Origin: Adineta steineri
Lineage: Eukaryota > Rotifera > Eurotatoria > Adinetida > Adinetidae
NCBI GenBank assembly: GCA_905250115.1
Contig: CAJNOI010000198.1
Coordinates: 46,767-110,766 of the forward strand
DNA length: 64,000 bases
Reading direction: 5' to 3'
The position numbers and the translations under genes were made by a program. Shown here in pieces: positions 47,101-58,075 of this stretch (within the stretch, counting starts at the first letter, position 1; each line of letters begins with the position of its first letter). The notes below the pieces were generated by a model. It had not been told where the DNA came from and did no database searches. It worked only from the letters and a program-made list of their open reading frames with translations.

Positions 47101-48954
47101 TTATCTTATGAAAATGTTTGTTTAATAGTTTTTAAATCGATAATATATTCTCTTTGTTTATTATTAGAAAAATTCCATATACCAAAGACCGAAATAATCA
47201 ACCGAAATTTAGCGAAAAGAAGTCTGAACAAAAATTATTAATACCACCAAGAAATTTAACTTATGTAAGTAACAACAAAATAAGTCTTGTTTTAATTTAT
47301 TTTCGAATTTTTGTTTTTAGATTGAAAGAACATTGAATGATGTAATTCGTCTTCGTATGCATACATTAACGAAAGCATTTTCTAATATTGATCAACCACG
47401 AACGGATTGTATTAATCGAGAACAATTTTACAAAGTTCTTCAAGAGTAAAATTAGATTAAAAACTTGTTTTTTCTTATATTGAGATTATTTTATTTTTTA
47501 TAAATAGTATAGAAACAGATATAAGACGATCTGAAGTTAATTTCTTTTGGTCAGCAAGTGGTTTTCCTACACATGAAAGTGTTCCATTTGCAAATTTAAT
47601 AAAACAAATCGTTGTATTTAATCGTGATGATAATCAATCAAACTTGAAACAATGTATAGATTTAGGAGATTATTGAATTTGAAATTCTTAAATTTCTATT
47701 TAGTTCAACGTGTTCAAACAGGACGACAACGTCATGCTCAATTAGCAACAACAAGATCTGTCTTTACACCAGGAAGAATAAGTGACCTTTCAAACATGGG
47801 TCAATCAGTGGATTATCGCGAAATATACAATCGTATACTTCCCTATGTAAGAAAAAACTTGTTTTCTAATTCACATCCTATAAATCTTTGCTATAGGTTC
47901 GTCAGAATTATATTAGAATAAAAAATGATTTACTTGAAAACGATCCAACAGCTTGTGGTTCAGTTAATTTTTCTGTCTTACAAGTAAATAATAATCTTTA
48001 GATTAAAATGAATTACTTTTATTTTTTATTTCTAGAATATTTTTGATTATTATTCTGTTCCAATTAATGAAGAAGAATTACGTACACTTGTTCGTCTTGA
48101 TGATCGACATAATGGATCAAAAGTTCAATATCCATTTTTTATTCGAAAATATCATCCTGATGGACCTGTTATAAAAATTGTAAGAAAAAAAAACTCTTTC
48201 TAATCTATTTAAATCTTCTTTCTCTTTCAGAGTCCATGGACACGTGTACATCCTGTTTATGAACAATTAGTTCAAAAACAATACACTAAAGTAATTTTAA
48301 GAAATAATTAAAATTTAATAATATTTATTTTCTTTATAGCGACCATCGAAAGAAGTTTATGACCAACGAACTCAGGTTTATTTTCTTTTGCTTTTCATAT
48401 CAATCTCACTTCGATGTTTTTTTTGCGTGCTAGTCAATTTTTAATGCTATGTGTTTGTGTGTATAATTGTGTTTTTCTTTACCTTTGTTATTGTTCTCAA
48501 ACGATCAATATCATCCGTAATTTAGATTGCTTATGTATAACACATTGGAAATATATTGTGAGTACACAATAATGAAAAAATAATTTAACGAAACTTCAAT
48601 TATATTTCTAAATAATTTTCTTTTTATTATAGAATCCTCGTGATTTGAATACTCTTATTCGATTATTTCATTCATATGATAAATCACGCAAAGGTAAAGT
48701 ACTGAAAAAGATTTGCCACGACAGGAAATATATTTCGCTAATTTTGAAATGATATACAGATGTCACTAATTCATTTTATTTAAGGTTCGTTGACAAACAA
48801 TGAATATTATTCATTACTTCATGATAATGGTATCGATATAAATAAATCTGATGAAGAATATTATCAACTCTTTTCCAAATATGATAGACAATTACGTGAT
48901 CAATTTAATTATACTGATCTTTTCCGCACTATGATTAACACAATTATGTCATAG
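44200..48954 (+). CDS. Multi-EF-hand protein, EFCAB6-like
   Basis: Twenty-one exons: 44200-44401, 44454-44512, 44568-44665, 44717-44791, 44838-44907, 44960-45126, 45187-45793, 46372-46520, 46573-46704, 46761-46856, 46915-47115, 47168-47264, 47321-47445, 47508-47653, 47704-47846, 47897-47983, 48036-48179, 48231-48290, 48340-48375, 48633-48693, 48785-48954; 974 residues in frame. A polar Arg-rich N-terminus is followed by a long series of EF-hand pairs, many degenerate: DRDATITFEEF, DFDNAGMIRTNVF, DPNRTNLITKEQL, NIDQPRTDCINREQF, YDKSRKGSLTNNEY. Length and pattern of repeated, mostly weak EF-hands resemble EFCAB6 (DJ-1-binding protein), a ciliary and sperm-linked protein in vertebrates; orthology is inferred. 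No catalytic domain. Exon 7 ends in a charged helix before a 578-bp intron that holds a hAT-like MITE. Confidence 0.8.
46171..46261. mobile_element. 75-bp hAT-like MITE with perfect 8-bp target duplication
   Basis: The element (46179-46253) begins TAGAGATGTGCGGGACC and ends GGTCCTGCACATCTCTA, its inverted complement with one mismatch. GTCTCGAG occurs immediately on both sides (46171-46178 and 46254-46261). TIRs of TAGRGATGTGC type and 8-bp duplication are hAT superfamily hallmarks. It is non-coding and non-autonomous, inside intron 7 of the EF-hand gene. The intact duplication suggests a fairly recent insertion. Confidence 0.92.
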
Positions 48955-49423
48955 ATTTTATAAACAATATTATCTTCTTCTTCTTTTTTTATTCTATCAA
49001 AATTTTCCGCATGATTTGTATTTTTTTTCTCGAATTAATTTCTTAATAAAATAACCAATACAACAGATGGTTTCACAAGCCACCACCTGTTCAATTCACT
49101 CAGCATGACAAGAAACATTGCTACTTTTCATTCACACATTTATTTTTTTTTCCTTTTCTTCTTCTTCGTTCAATATTCGATTGTCGCTGTCCCTGATTTC
49201 GTTTCTTTAGTCTAACCGTGCGTGCAAAGAAACGCATATATAGATATGTATATAATTCATTGTTCAATTTTCTAACAAACATAGCAGACGAAGAAAGGAT
49301 AGAAACGGACGGACGAATGAATGTACGCATATATCGAACGTTCATTATATTATAGTTGCATGCATATTGGTTCATTGATGTTAGACATTGTTTTTTTTTA
49401 AATGACAAGAACCTTTTATTAAA
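48955..49423. other. Intergenic
   Basis: Between the EF-hand gene and the Myb gene on the same strand. AATAAAATAA near 49045 could be a polyadenylation signal. No gene. Confidence 0.6.
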
Positions 49424-51858
49424 ATGATATCAAAACGGTAGGGTTTATATTAAAATATATAATTAATTAAATTATTATTATAATTTAGAACAAGTTGTAG
49501 TCGAAGTAGTTTTACAGAAGATGATTCGGATTTTGATGAAAATATATATAGAGTGAAAAAAGTTACATCAAGAAAAAAATCGTATCGAAAATGGACAAAA
49601 GAAGAAGTGAGTTTACGAAAGAAAAAAAAATCATCTAGAAATTTTTTTTTTGTTAGGATGAACGTTTGAAAGATTTTATTAATGCTAATAATGGTTTAAC
49701 AGATTGGTCTCGTATATCACAATATGTCGGAAATGGTCGTACAGATGCACAATGTCAACATCGATGGGATCGTTTTCTTGATCCATCAATAACAAAAGGA
49801 CCATGGACTGATGAAGAAGATAGGAAGGTTATTGAACTTGTACGAGATTATGGTGCAAGACAATGGAGTATAATTGCAAAGGAATTAAAAGGACGAGTTG
49901 GAAAACAATGTCGAGAAAGGTAAAAAAAATGAATTATTAATTTTGTATTTTATTTGTTTTATTAGATGGCATAATCATCTCAATCCAGCAATTAATAAAG
50001 ACCCATGGACAAATGATGAAAATTTTTTATTGTTTATTTTACATCAACATTTTGGGAATCGATGGGCAGAAATAGCAAAACATTTTAATGGAAGATCAGA
50101 TAATTCAATTAAAAATCATTGGAATTCTTCAATGAAAAAAAAATTTGAATTAGAAGTATCAAATTTAAAACGACAAGGACTTGAATGGACTGCATTGTAA
50201 GAAACTAATTTTTACAATCTAAATAATAATTATATATATTATTTTTTTTTATAGAATTCCATGTGATTTTCCATGGCCTAAACTTGATAAAATATCTCCA
50301 ACTCGTTCACCTCTAACTACTATAACAAATCAAACACATTGTTCGACTACAAAAAATTCTTCGAAAAGAAGTACATTATCTTCTATAGCTGTATCTATTA
50401 TTAAAAATGAAACTTTTGATTTACCAATTGTGAACAGTGATGATAATAATACTCATAGTTTTTTTCCAACAACTGATTACAATGCTTTTAATATTTCATC
50501 TTCACATGAACAACACTCAACAGTTTATCCAGATCATATACAGGTAAAGTATAAATATTTACGAACAAGAACTTGAGATATTCGATAGCGTAGTTAGTGA
50601 TAATTCCTAGTCTAATTTAGATATGATGTATTTAGGAATGTATCGAGTCCGAGAGGGTCGGGCTCGGGGCTCGGGTATCAGAATTGATATGGGAGTGAGT
50701 GAGAGTGATAAGGATAGTACCCGCACTCACCACCCCCACCCACTCCCACATCAATTCTGACACTCGAGTCTGAGAGGCTCGGTACATCCCTAGATGTATT
50801 GTTTAGGTGTTAAATATTTGACTTAGCCGATGTTTTCTGGTGGAATTGTAACTTTGAATTTCACTTCGTTTTAGCCTATAACTTCTTCTCAAAAATCTTC
50901 AAATACTCAACAAGAACGTTCATCACAAGATCTTGAACGATTATTTTATTGTACACCACCATCTCCTGTAAAACAATTACCTATGCTTTCATCATGTGCT
51001 GATTATACGACATCAAGTCAAAATTCTCAAACAGATCATCATATATCTTTATTTCCTTCCTCTCTCGAATATTATCCAACTCATACATCATCACAAACTT
51101 CATCATTACCTACATTTACTTGTTCGTCATCAGCACTATCTTCACAATCAACAATTTTATCAACAGATGATTCATTTTCACTTAATTTTAACTCACAAAA
51201 TGAAATCAAACCAGATACTAAGCATCTTTTAATTGAACTTACACCATCGAAAAAATCTCAAGATATTGTTACTTCACCAAAAACTATTTCAAATACATCA
51301 TCACCTTCAAAACATCGTGTACTTAATACACCTGAACGTTTAGATCGAGTAAATTGATTTTCTTTTTGGAAAATTTCAAGTATATATTTCTTGTTTTTTA
51401 TTAAAGCCACATCGAATTCATTTAACAGAACAAGATTGGTTCCAGTAAGTTATTTTATTTTCGAAAAAAATAGTCAGTAAGATTTATTTTATTTTAAATT
51501 TTTAGTGATTTTTTTTCATATTCTGAACAAACAACAACAAGTACTTCAGATAATCATTCATCTTTACGACCAACAATTGTACGGCGTAATAAACGTTTAC
51601 ATAAATATCAATCAACAATTCTTGAAACAAAAAAACGAGAACGTTTTTCAAAGAATTTATTTCATTCATCGAAAAGACTCAAAGAAGAATTAGGAGTAAG
51701 AATTCAATAAAATGATTTAATAAATAACTTATTTTTATGTCATTTAGTATGATCCAACATATGAAGAAATATTAATTGGTCAAACATGTATTCAACGTCA
51801 TGTAACTGAACAAGCTCGACGTTATCTCTCCTGTTCCTCATTAACTAATTTTAATTGA
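49424..51858 (+). CDS. MYB: Three-repeat (R1R2R3) Myb transcription factor
   Basis: Nine exons (49424-49437, 49489-49606, 49657-49919, 49966-50196, 50255-50543, 50875-51348, 51407-51444, 51506-51695, 51748-51858) give 575 residues. The three Myb repeats occupy about residues 37-190, each with spaced tryptophans: [71 protein letters not shown]3 has the recognition helix typical of animal c-Myb/B-Myb (A-, B- and C-Myb family). These proteins activate cell-cycle and progenitor genes in the nucleus. The rest is Ser/Thr-rich, with a [13 protein letters not shown] block like the conserved Myb C-terminal regulatory region, and a basic stretch near residue 500. The 14-nt first exon is the least certain part. 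The 331-bp intron 5 holds a hAT-like MITE. Confidence 0.9.
50625..50800. mobile_element. 160-bp hAT-like MITE with perfect 8-bp target duplication
   Basis: The element (50633-50792) starts TAGGAATGTATCGAGTC; the other end read on the opposite strand starts TAGGGATGTACCGAGCC. The arms continue as a long imperfect palindrome (CAGAATTGATATGGGAGTG against CAGAATTGATGTGGGAGTG). GATGTATT flanks both sides (50625-50632, 50793-50800). It belongs to the same type as the MITE at 46179 but is a different, longer family. It lies in intron 5 of the Myb gene. Confidence 0.9.
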
Positions 51859-52257
51859 TAGAAAAGAAATGATTCATTTTTTTCTACTTTAAGCATTGTG
51901 CTTTTTTGTTTGTGTTTTCTCTTTTTTTTCTTGCTTGTACAATTTACTTGACATTTATTTCTTAACATAAATAATTTTATTGAAAAGAAGATACTTTTAA
52001 TTTTTCCATATATCATAATATTCTACAATTGAATTTTCTGAGGATGCTCAGTTATAGTTAAACTATTCGAACAAAATTAATACTGTAGAGAGACTATTAA
52101 CTTCAATCAAACTGTTCTCGATTTCATACGAAATTGTCTTGTTAATAGCGACATCTGTATATGATTTTTGTGATGTTATTTATATGTGGACCAGTTAGAA
52201 ATAATGCGTTCTATTCGGTTCATTCATTCATTTGATTGAAAAGCGTGACTAAAAATA
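51859..52257. other. Intergenic
   Basis: 3' flank of the Myb gene and promoter of the sirtuin fusion gene. No gene or repeat recognised. Confidence 0.6.
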
Positions 52258-54287
52258 ATGAGTTTATCGTATGCTGAAAGTCTTTCTTACTTTCCGCATA
52301 AGGGGAAAGTTGGTATGCCTGAATTAAGTGAAAAATCGGATGAATTACAACGTAAAATTGATTAAATATTTAGTGTTTTTTCTTAAATTAATATAATTGC
52401 TATTTGTCTAGTTAAATTAAATCAATTAGAAGAAATGATTCGTCAAAGTCATCATACGGTTGTTATTACTGGAGCTGGTATATCAACAGATGCTGGTATT
52501 CCTGATTTTCGAGGACCAAATGGTGATTAAATTGAATTTGATATAGAGTATCAATTATATTATGAAAATTTATTTTAGGTGTTTGGACATTGGAAAAACG
52601 TGGTGAAAAACCTTCGTTTAATACTGGTTTTGATAAAGCAATACCAACATATACACATAAAGCTTTATGTCGATTAGAAGAAAACAATTATTTACATTAT
52701 GTAATTAGTCAAAATATTGATGGACTTCATCATCGATCTGGATTACCGTTAGATAAATTAGCTGAATTACATGGAAATGTTTTTTCAGAAGAATGTGAAG
52801 TTTGTCATGCACAGGTATGTTTCAAAAACAATACATTTCAACTAAGAGTATGATAATGAAAGAAGTGTAGTAATCAGTTTGAAATGGTACATCAATTTCT
52901 ACTTTCAGAACTGTCATCATTAGTGACGAACCCAGAGGAGAGATTGGAGAGACCGGTCCCCATGAAAAATACAAATACCTAGAGGAAAGTACGGAGTTAT
53001 CAAATATTGCAAGCCGAAAAACAGTTTTCCTACAGGTTAATCTCCTCTCTCGGAGAAAATTTCTAGTTGCGTGCCTGATCATCATACTCCCAGTATAAAC
53101 AATCTATGAGAGTTGATATCGATTCAAACAAAAATACAAAGTGATGATTCGTTATATATGAATAGCTGATATTTGAAATATGAATCGATAGATTTCTTGA
53201 TTGTACGATGGATTGTATATTTTTTATTTAGATTATTCGTCCAACATGTGTTGGTTCCTATTGTCGTAAACGAACAGGTAATATTTGTAATTCTGTCAAA
53301 GGACGACATAAAAATTTATCATGTCGTGGAAAATTACGTGATACTATACTTGATTGGGAAGATCCACTACCAGAACCAGCACTTAAACTATCTGAACAAC
53401 ATTGCGCGTAAGTTGATATAAGTAAATATTATTCGAAAAAAAAGAATTATTTTTTCTGTTTTATATTACTTCAGTAAAGCAGATCTATGTTTATGTTTGG
53501 GTACGTCATTACAAATTCGTCCTTGTCGCGATTTACCACGAAAAACAAAGAAAAATGGAGGAAAAGTAGTAATTATTAATCTACAAAAAACATCAATGGA
53601 TTCAATAGCTAATTTAGTTATTCACGAACGATGTGATCATGTTATGAAATATATATTAGAAAAACTTAATTTAAATGATACATCAAAATATTCTCATGTC
53701 AAAAAAGTTATTCTTCTTTCTGGTAAATATAAATCTGGAAAAGATTATATTGGAAGAAAATTAACTGAAAATCTTTCGGCTTTATATTTAAATATAAATG
53801 AATTTATAAAACTTCAATATGATAAAACACATACCAAAGATTCATCGGATAGTGAAGATATTTATCAAACGAATATCATTAAGTATGTAAATTGTTTTGT
53901 TGGAAAAAAATAATGCTATAATAATTATTTTCTAGATGGAGAGAAGAAAAATCTCGTGAAGATCCAACAATATTTTGTCGAACGATAATTGAAGAAAAAG
54001 ATCAATTATGTTCATCATATCCAATATGGATTATTAATGATATTAAATCTTATAAAGAAATTGAATATTCAAAAACAATTTTTAATGATCGTTTATTATT
54101 TGTTCGTATTGATGCATCGAATGAAATACGACAAAAACGCGGTTGGAATTCTCAAAATGATACTGATAATTCCGAATTAGATTCTCAGTTAGATACAAAC
54201 ATTCAATGGTCATTTATTTTTTCAAATAATGAAGAAAATACATTTAATGAACAAATGGATCATTTAACGAAAATGATTAATTCTTAA
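52258..54287 (+). CDS. SIRT6-type sirtuin fused to phosphomevalonate kinase
   Basis: Six exons (52258-52351, 52412-52522, 52579-52814, 53232-53407, 53475-53882, 53936-54287) give 458 residues. Residues 1-273 are a SIRT6-class NAD-dependent deacylase: [10 protein letters not shown] start, [26 protein letters not shown], catalytic His in ELHGN, zinc cysteines [36 protein letters not shown]. About six residues later (~280-458) an animal-type phosphomevalonate kinase begins: [43 protein letters not shown], and a normal C-terminus. The join lies inside exon 5 with no stop, intron or gap, so one polypeptide is encoded. SIRT6 deacylates histone H3 in chromatin; PMVK makes mevalonate diphosphate for isoprenoids. 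Some kinase active-site basics differ (Tyr for Arg after the first Lys; IKS where human has TRR). Confidence 0.93.
52913..53085. mobile_element. Candidate 157-bp hAT-like MITE in the sirtuin gene intron
   Basis: The span 52921-53077 starts TAGTGACGAACCCAGAGG. The opposite end read on the other strand starts CAGGCACGCAACTAGA, then GAGAGAGGAGATTAACC, which resembles the left arm's GAGGAGAGATTGG. Flanks GTCATCAT and ATCATCAT match at 7 of 8 positions. Arms are imperfect, so it would be an older insertion than the two listed above. It sits in the only long intron (417 bp) of this gene. Confidence 0.5.
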
Positions 54288-54375
54288 TAATCCCTTTTTT
54301 CTTTTGTTTGTTGTATAGTTTTCAATACAGAAATAATATTGAACTAAATTTATTGTTGATTTTTCTAGATTATGT
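54288..54375 (+). promoter_or_regulatory. 88-bp intercistronic spacer with candidate trans-splice acceptor
   Basis: Between the fusion gene's stop and the SH3BP5 start there is a T-rich tract ending TTTTTCTAG at 54368, eight bases before the ATG at 54376. No upstream exon with a matching donor is evident. Close spacing plus a bare acceptor fits a polycistronic transcript resolved by spliced-leader trans-splicing, which bdelloids use. An ordinary 5'-UTR intron is the alternative. Confidence 0.4.
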
Positions 54376-56296
54376 ATGGATAATTTGCCAGATACACAAA
54401 GTGAATTAAACGCTGAATCGAGCTCAACATCTGAAGACGATCTTGATCCTCGAATTCAAGTTCGCATTTGTTTTTTAAATTTTCATATATTTAATTTATT
54501 TTTGTTATAATTAAGATTGAATTTGATCGATTAAATTATGCTAATGAAGCAATTAATAGTTTAGAACTACAACTCGATGTAATCTATTGTAAAAATTCTT
54601 TCTTTTTATCTTCATTTATTTTAATAGGATGCTCGAAAAACATTAAAAGAACTCTGGAATATATCACAAGAAGAATTATGTTTATTAGAAAAAAGTATTG
54701 GTACATCTGTTGCTAAAGCTAAAAGTTATTATGAAGCTCGAATTAAACTTCGAGAAGCTAAAGAAATCTTAACTAAAGCTAAACATCGATTTGAACGTGC
54801 ACAAGCATTACATGTTGCTGCAAAAGAATTAGCTATTGCTTCGGTAAGATTTATTTTAAGTTAGTTTAATATATATAGATTTAACTTATATAGGCTGATT
54901 ATATTGATGAAGCTGAACAATCAAGCGAACATGCTACAGAATGGAGTGAAACCTATCATCAAGCTGTTGAAAAAGTTTATTATAATACTTGTTTTTCTAA
55001 AATCAACTCAACTATCTTATATTTTTAGGCAGCGAATGCTGAACGAGAAAAATATTTAGCTGATTTTGATCAACAACGTGCTGAAGTAACTTATTCTGAA
55101 ATAGAAGCATTAGTTCAAAAATTAGAAAAAGATTCTCGACGTTCAATCAATAAATCAAAGTATAGACAAAACTATATATATATATATATATATGTATGTT
55201 ATATTGTTTTTTATAGACCATATTATGAAAAGAAAGTGGAATTTCATAAAGAATTAGAGGTAAGCAAAAATATAGAGTAAGTCAAGTAATCCGGAAAAGA
55301 AATAAATCATCTCGAATGGTTTTGTGATGTGGAAGAAGAGTAGTCCATACCTATACATCCAAACCCATAATCTGACAACATTAATCAATACATATGAAAT
55401 CTATTTAATTCTAGTTCCATAAACGTAAAGTATCTGGCCTTGAAAATTGTGTTAATGAAGCTAAATGTCAATATCAACAATCATTAAAAAATCTTGAAAT
55501 TATCAGTAATGAAATTCATGCACGACGTGAACGAGGAAAACTACAAAATGAACTCGGAGAAGAAACATCAAATTTTGTTGAAAAAACCTTTACTCATACA
55601 GAAGAAACAGTATGTTTTTCTAATATCAGAAAAACAGTTAATATAAATCCTTTTCGTTTTGTTTTTAGACAACAATAATATCACAACAACTGACAATTAA
55701 TAGTCCAACAAAATCTCCACAAAAAGATTCTTCAAATACAGTACTTCGTTCATGTTTACTTCGTACCGAAACTTTACCAACTGGAATATTTACTAATTCA
55801 AATAATCGACATATACCTGAAGAAAATGAAGTAATAAAACCAAACAATAGTTTCAATGATCAATTTATTCTTTGTTCAAAACAAGCACCACAACCAATTC
55901 TTATTAATAGTTCAATAGGCGAAACCATGACATTAGATGATGATCTTCGTGATAGAGTCGAAAGTATTTCCTCACAATTAACAGATGAAAATGATGATCG
56001 AACACAATCACTTCATATTCTATCTGATGAACAACTTGATCATTTAGCTTCTGTATATCATCCTTATTCAACAGAATTATCCTCAGAAACAGGTATGCAT
56101 AATCAATCATTCGCACAATCAAAAAGCATGATATCAGATTCTATGTTATATTAATTCATCAAAAATCTTTTATATTATTATTTATTTCTATCATTCAGAC
56201 ACAATTGACGAACTTGTTTCACAATTACAATATTCTAAATTACAAGCTACAACATTTTTTCGTAACCTATTTAGAACTAACAGTATGAAAAACTAA
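54376..56296 (+). CDS. SH3BP5: SH3-domain-binding protein 5 (Rab11 GEF) homologue
   Basis: Exons 54376-54459, 54516-54578, 54628-54843, 54894-54974, 55029-55159, 55217-55259, 55415-55609, 55669-56092 and 56199-56296 give 444 residues in frame. The family's long coiled coil is clear: LDPRIQIEFDRLNYANEAINS, DARKTLKELW, KSYYEARIKLREAKE, AAKELAIAS, RRSINKSKPYYEKK, KNLEIISNEIHARR. SH3BP5 proteins are coiled-coil exchange factors for RAB11 on recycling endosomes and, in vertebrates, also dock JNK at mitochondria. The C-terminal ~170 residues are Ser/Thr-rich and variable. If the last intron is retained, the frame instead runs to a stop at 56154, replacing the final exon (DTIDELVSQLQYSKLQ...) with MHNQSFAQSK...; both ends are plausible. 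Confidence 0.9.
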
Positions 56297-58075
56297 AAAA
56301 GAAAACAAATTAAAGAGATAACTAAAAAACACACATGTAGTAATAAAAGGGTCTTTAGCTTTTGCATGGCTATATTTGGGTGCTATTTATACTAATTTTT
56401 GCTGCATGAACAATTGTTTTGTTTATTTTCTCTTTTATTTTTTCCAACGACAAACTAAGAATCTCATTACATTGACAACGTATTATCTGTTTGCATTTAC
56501 TTTTCATTTGTACTCTTTTTTTTCTCTTTCTTATACATTTCATTCAACCGGTGGTTATTCCACACATACCTATATATTTAATATTTCATTTTTTCTATTT
56601 GTTATATTCCTGCATGTTATACCATTTTTCTCATAGTCTTTTTTCTCGTCTTTGTTAATGTATATTCATCATATTAAGAAAAAACAAAATAAAGTTCTCA
56701 TTCGTAGTATTTCCAAAAAAATGACATTAAATAAAATCTAAATATATTTGCTTTAACTCCATTAAATACAAATGGTATCAATTTTATGCACAGTTTGACT
56801 TTTTACATTCTATCGTATGTCAATTGAGACGAGACATCGAATCAATTAGAATGAATACAAAATAAGTTCATGTGATTGGTCACACTAAGGTGTGATTTGG
56901 CAAAAAAAAAAAATAAGGTGGAGAAGTCAAGCCTACCAGCACTCAAGTGACAATAAGCTCAAGCTATCTACAATCCTAATCAATGAATTTCATTCTATCT
57001 ATATATATAGAGAGAAAATTCGACTAAGAACACATATGTTCTAATAAGATCATTAGATGATTTTTTTTCTCACAGATTGGTTTTTTATTTATTTGCTTTT
57101 GATAGACATCGCAACAAAAAAAAAAAGAAAAGATAGCATTATATGAATAATAAAGAGACAGAAGGTAGGGATAGGTAAAAAAAGCGAGAGAACAAGAAAT
57201 GACGATGTAATTAAAAGAATGCTTATCTTTTCGAGTATACCGTGATTGAAGATCCAACAGAATTAATCAATATAAAACTACTTGAAGAAAAAAAAGATAA
57301 TGTTGTTATTTGATTCGGTACAAATCTTTATAAGAATTCTCATTAAAAAGAACAGAATTTATGATTCTATTTCCCATAGATTTATTAAAATAAGTTATCG
57401 AAGACACGTAATATAAATGTGCATACACCAGTTTTTTCTAGAAAAGTCTCGACTTTCGAAAGTACTTTTTTTCGAAATAGTTACTATGATGAATAATAAT
57501 AATCCTATCAACGAAACACTCTTTTCTTCGTCTTTCTCGTAACCAATAACTTTATTTTTTTTCTTTTAGCCAATGAAAAGTGCATACCTTCTCTTTTTTT
57601 TTCTTCTTCTTCTCTTTCTCTCCCCTCTTGTCGATTTCTCGCCAAGAGAGAGAAGTCATGCTATTTGATACGAGTATTGAATCATAAAAAGGAAAAAGTG
57701 TAGCAGAATATACATCTATTTCTTTACAATACATTGAAATCGTCGTCATCATCATCATCATTATATCCCTTTTTTCTTCTCTCTTAATTGAAGAAGACAA
57801 TTTTCTAAATTTTTCTTTTATGATTATGCCATGTGACTAGAGTAATAACAGAAGAAGTAGCAACTATATTGAAAAGTTCTAATTTTATTACTATAACAAT
57901 AATAATAAATTTATACATCTCTTGATTATCCGTGAAATTATCATTGACGTTTATTGCGTCATCTTAAACACTTCTAATCATTAAACAAGTAAGTCAATAA
58001 TTGTTTTCTTTTTTTTTTATGAATAGTCCCAAAAGAAACAAATCTATAAAATAATTTATTGTTTAATTTAGCAAT
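56297..58075. other. Intergenic, upstream of the Caudal gene
   Basis: No gene. Contains pyrimidine tracts (for example CTTCTTCTTCTCTTTCTCTC near 57600-57622) and TATATATATAGAGAGA near 57000. The length (1.8 kb) is the largest spacer in this half of the window and may hold regulatory DNA of the homeobox gene. The exact 3' end (CATTTAATTTAG|CAAT|ATG type) leaves an AG acceptor 4 bases before the next start. Confidence 0.5.
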
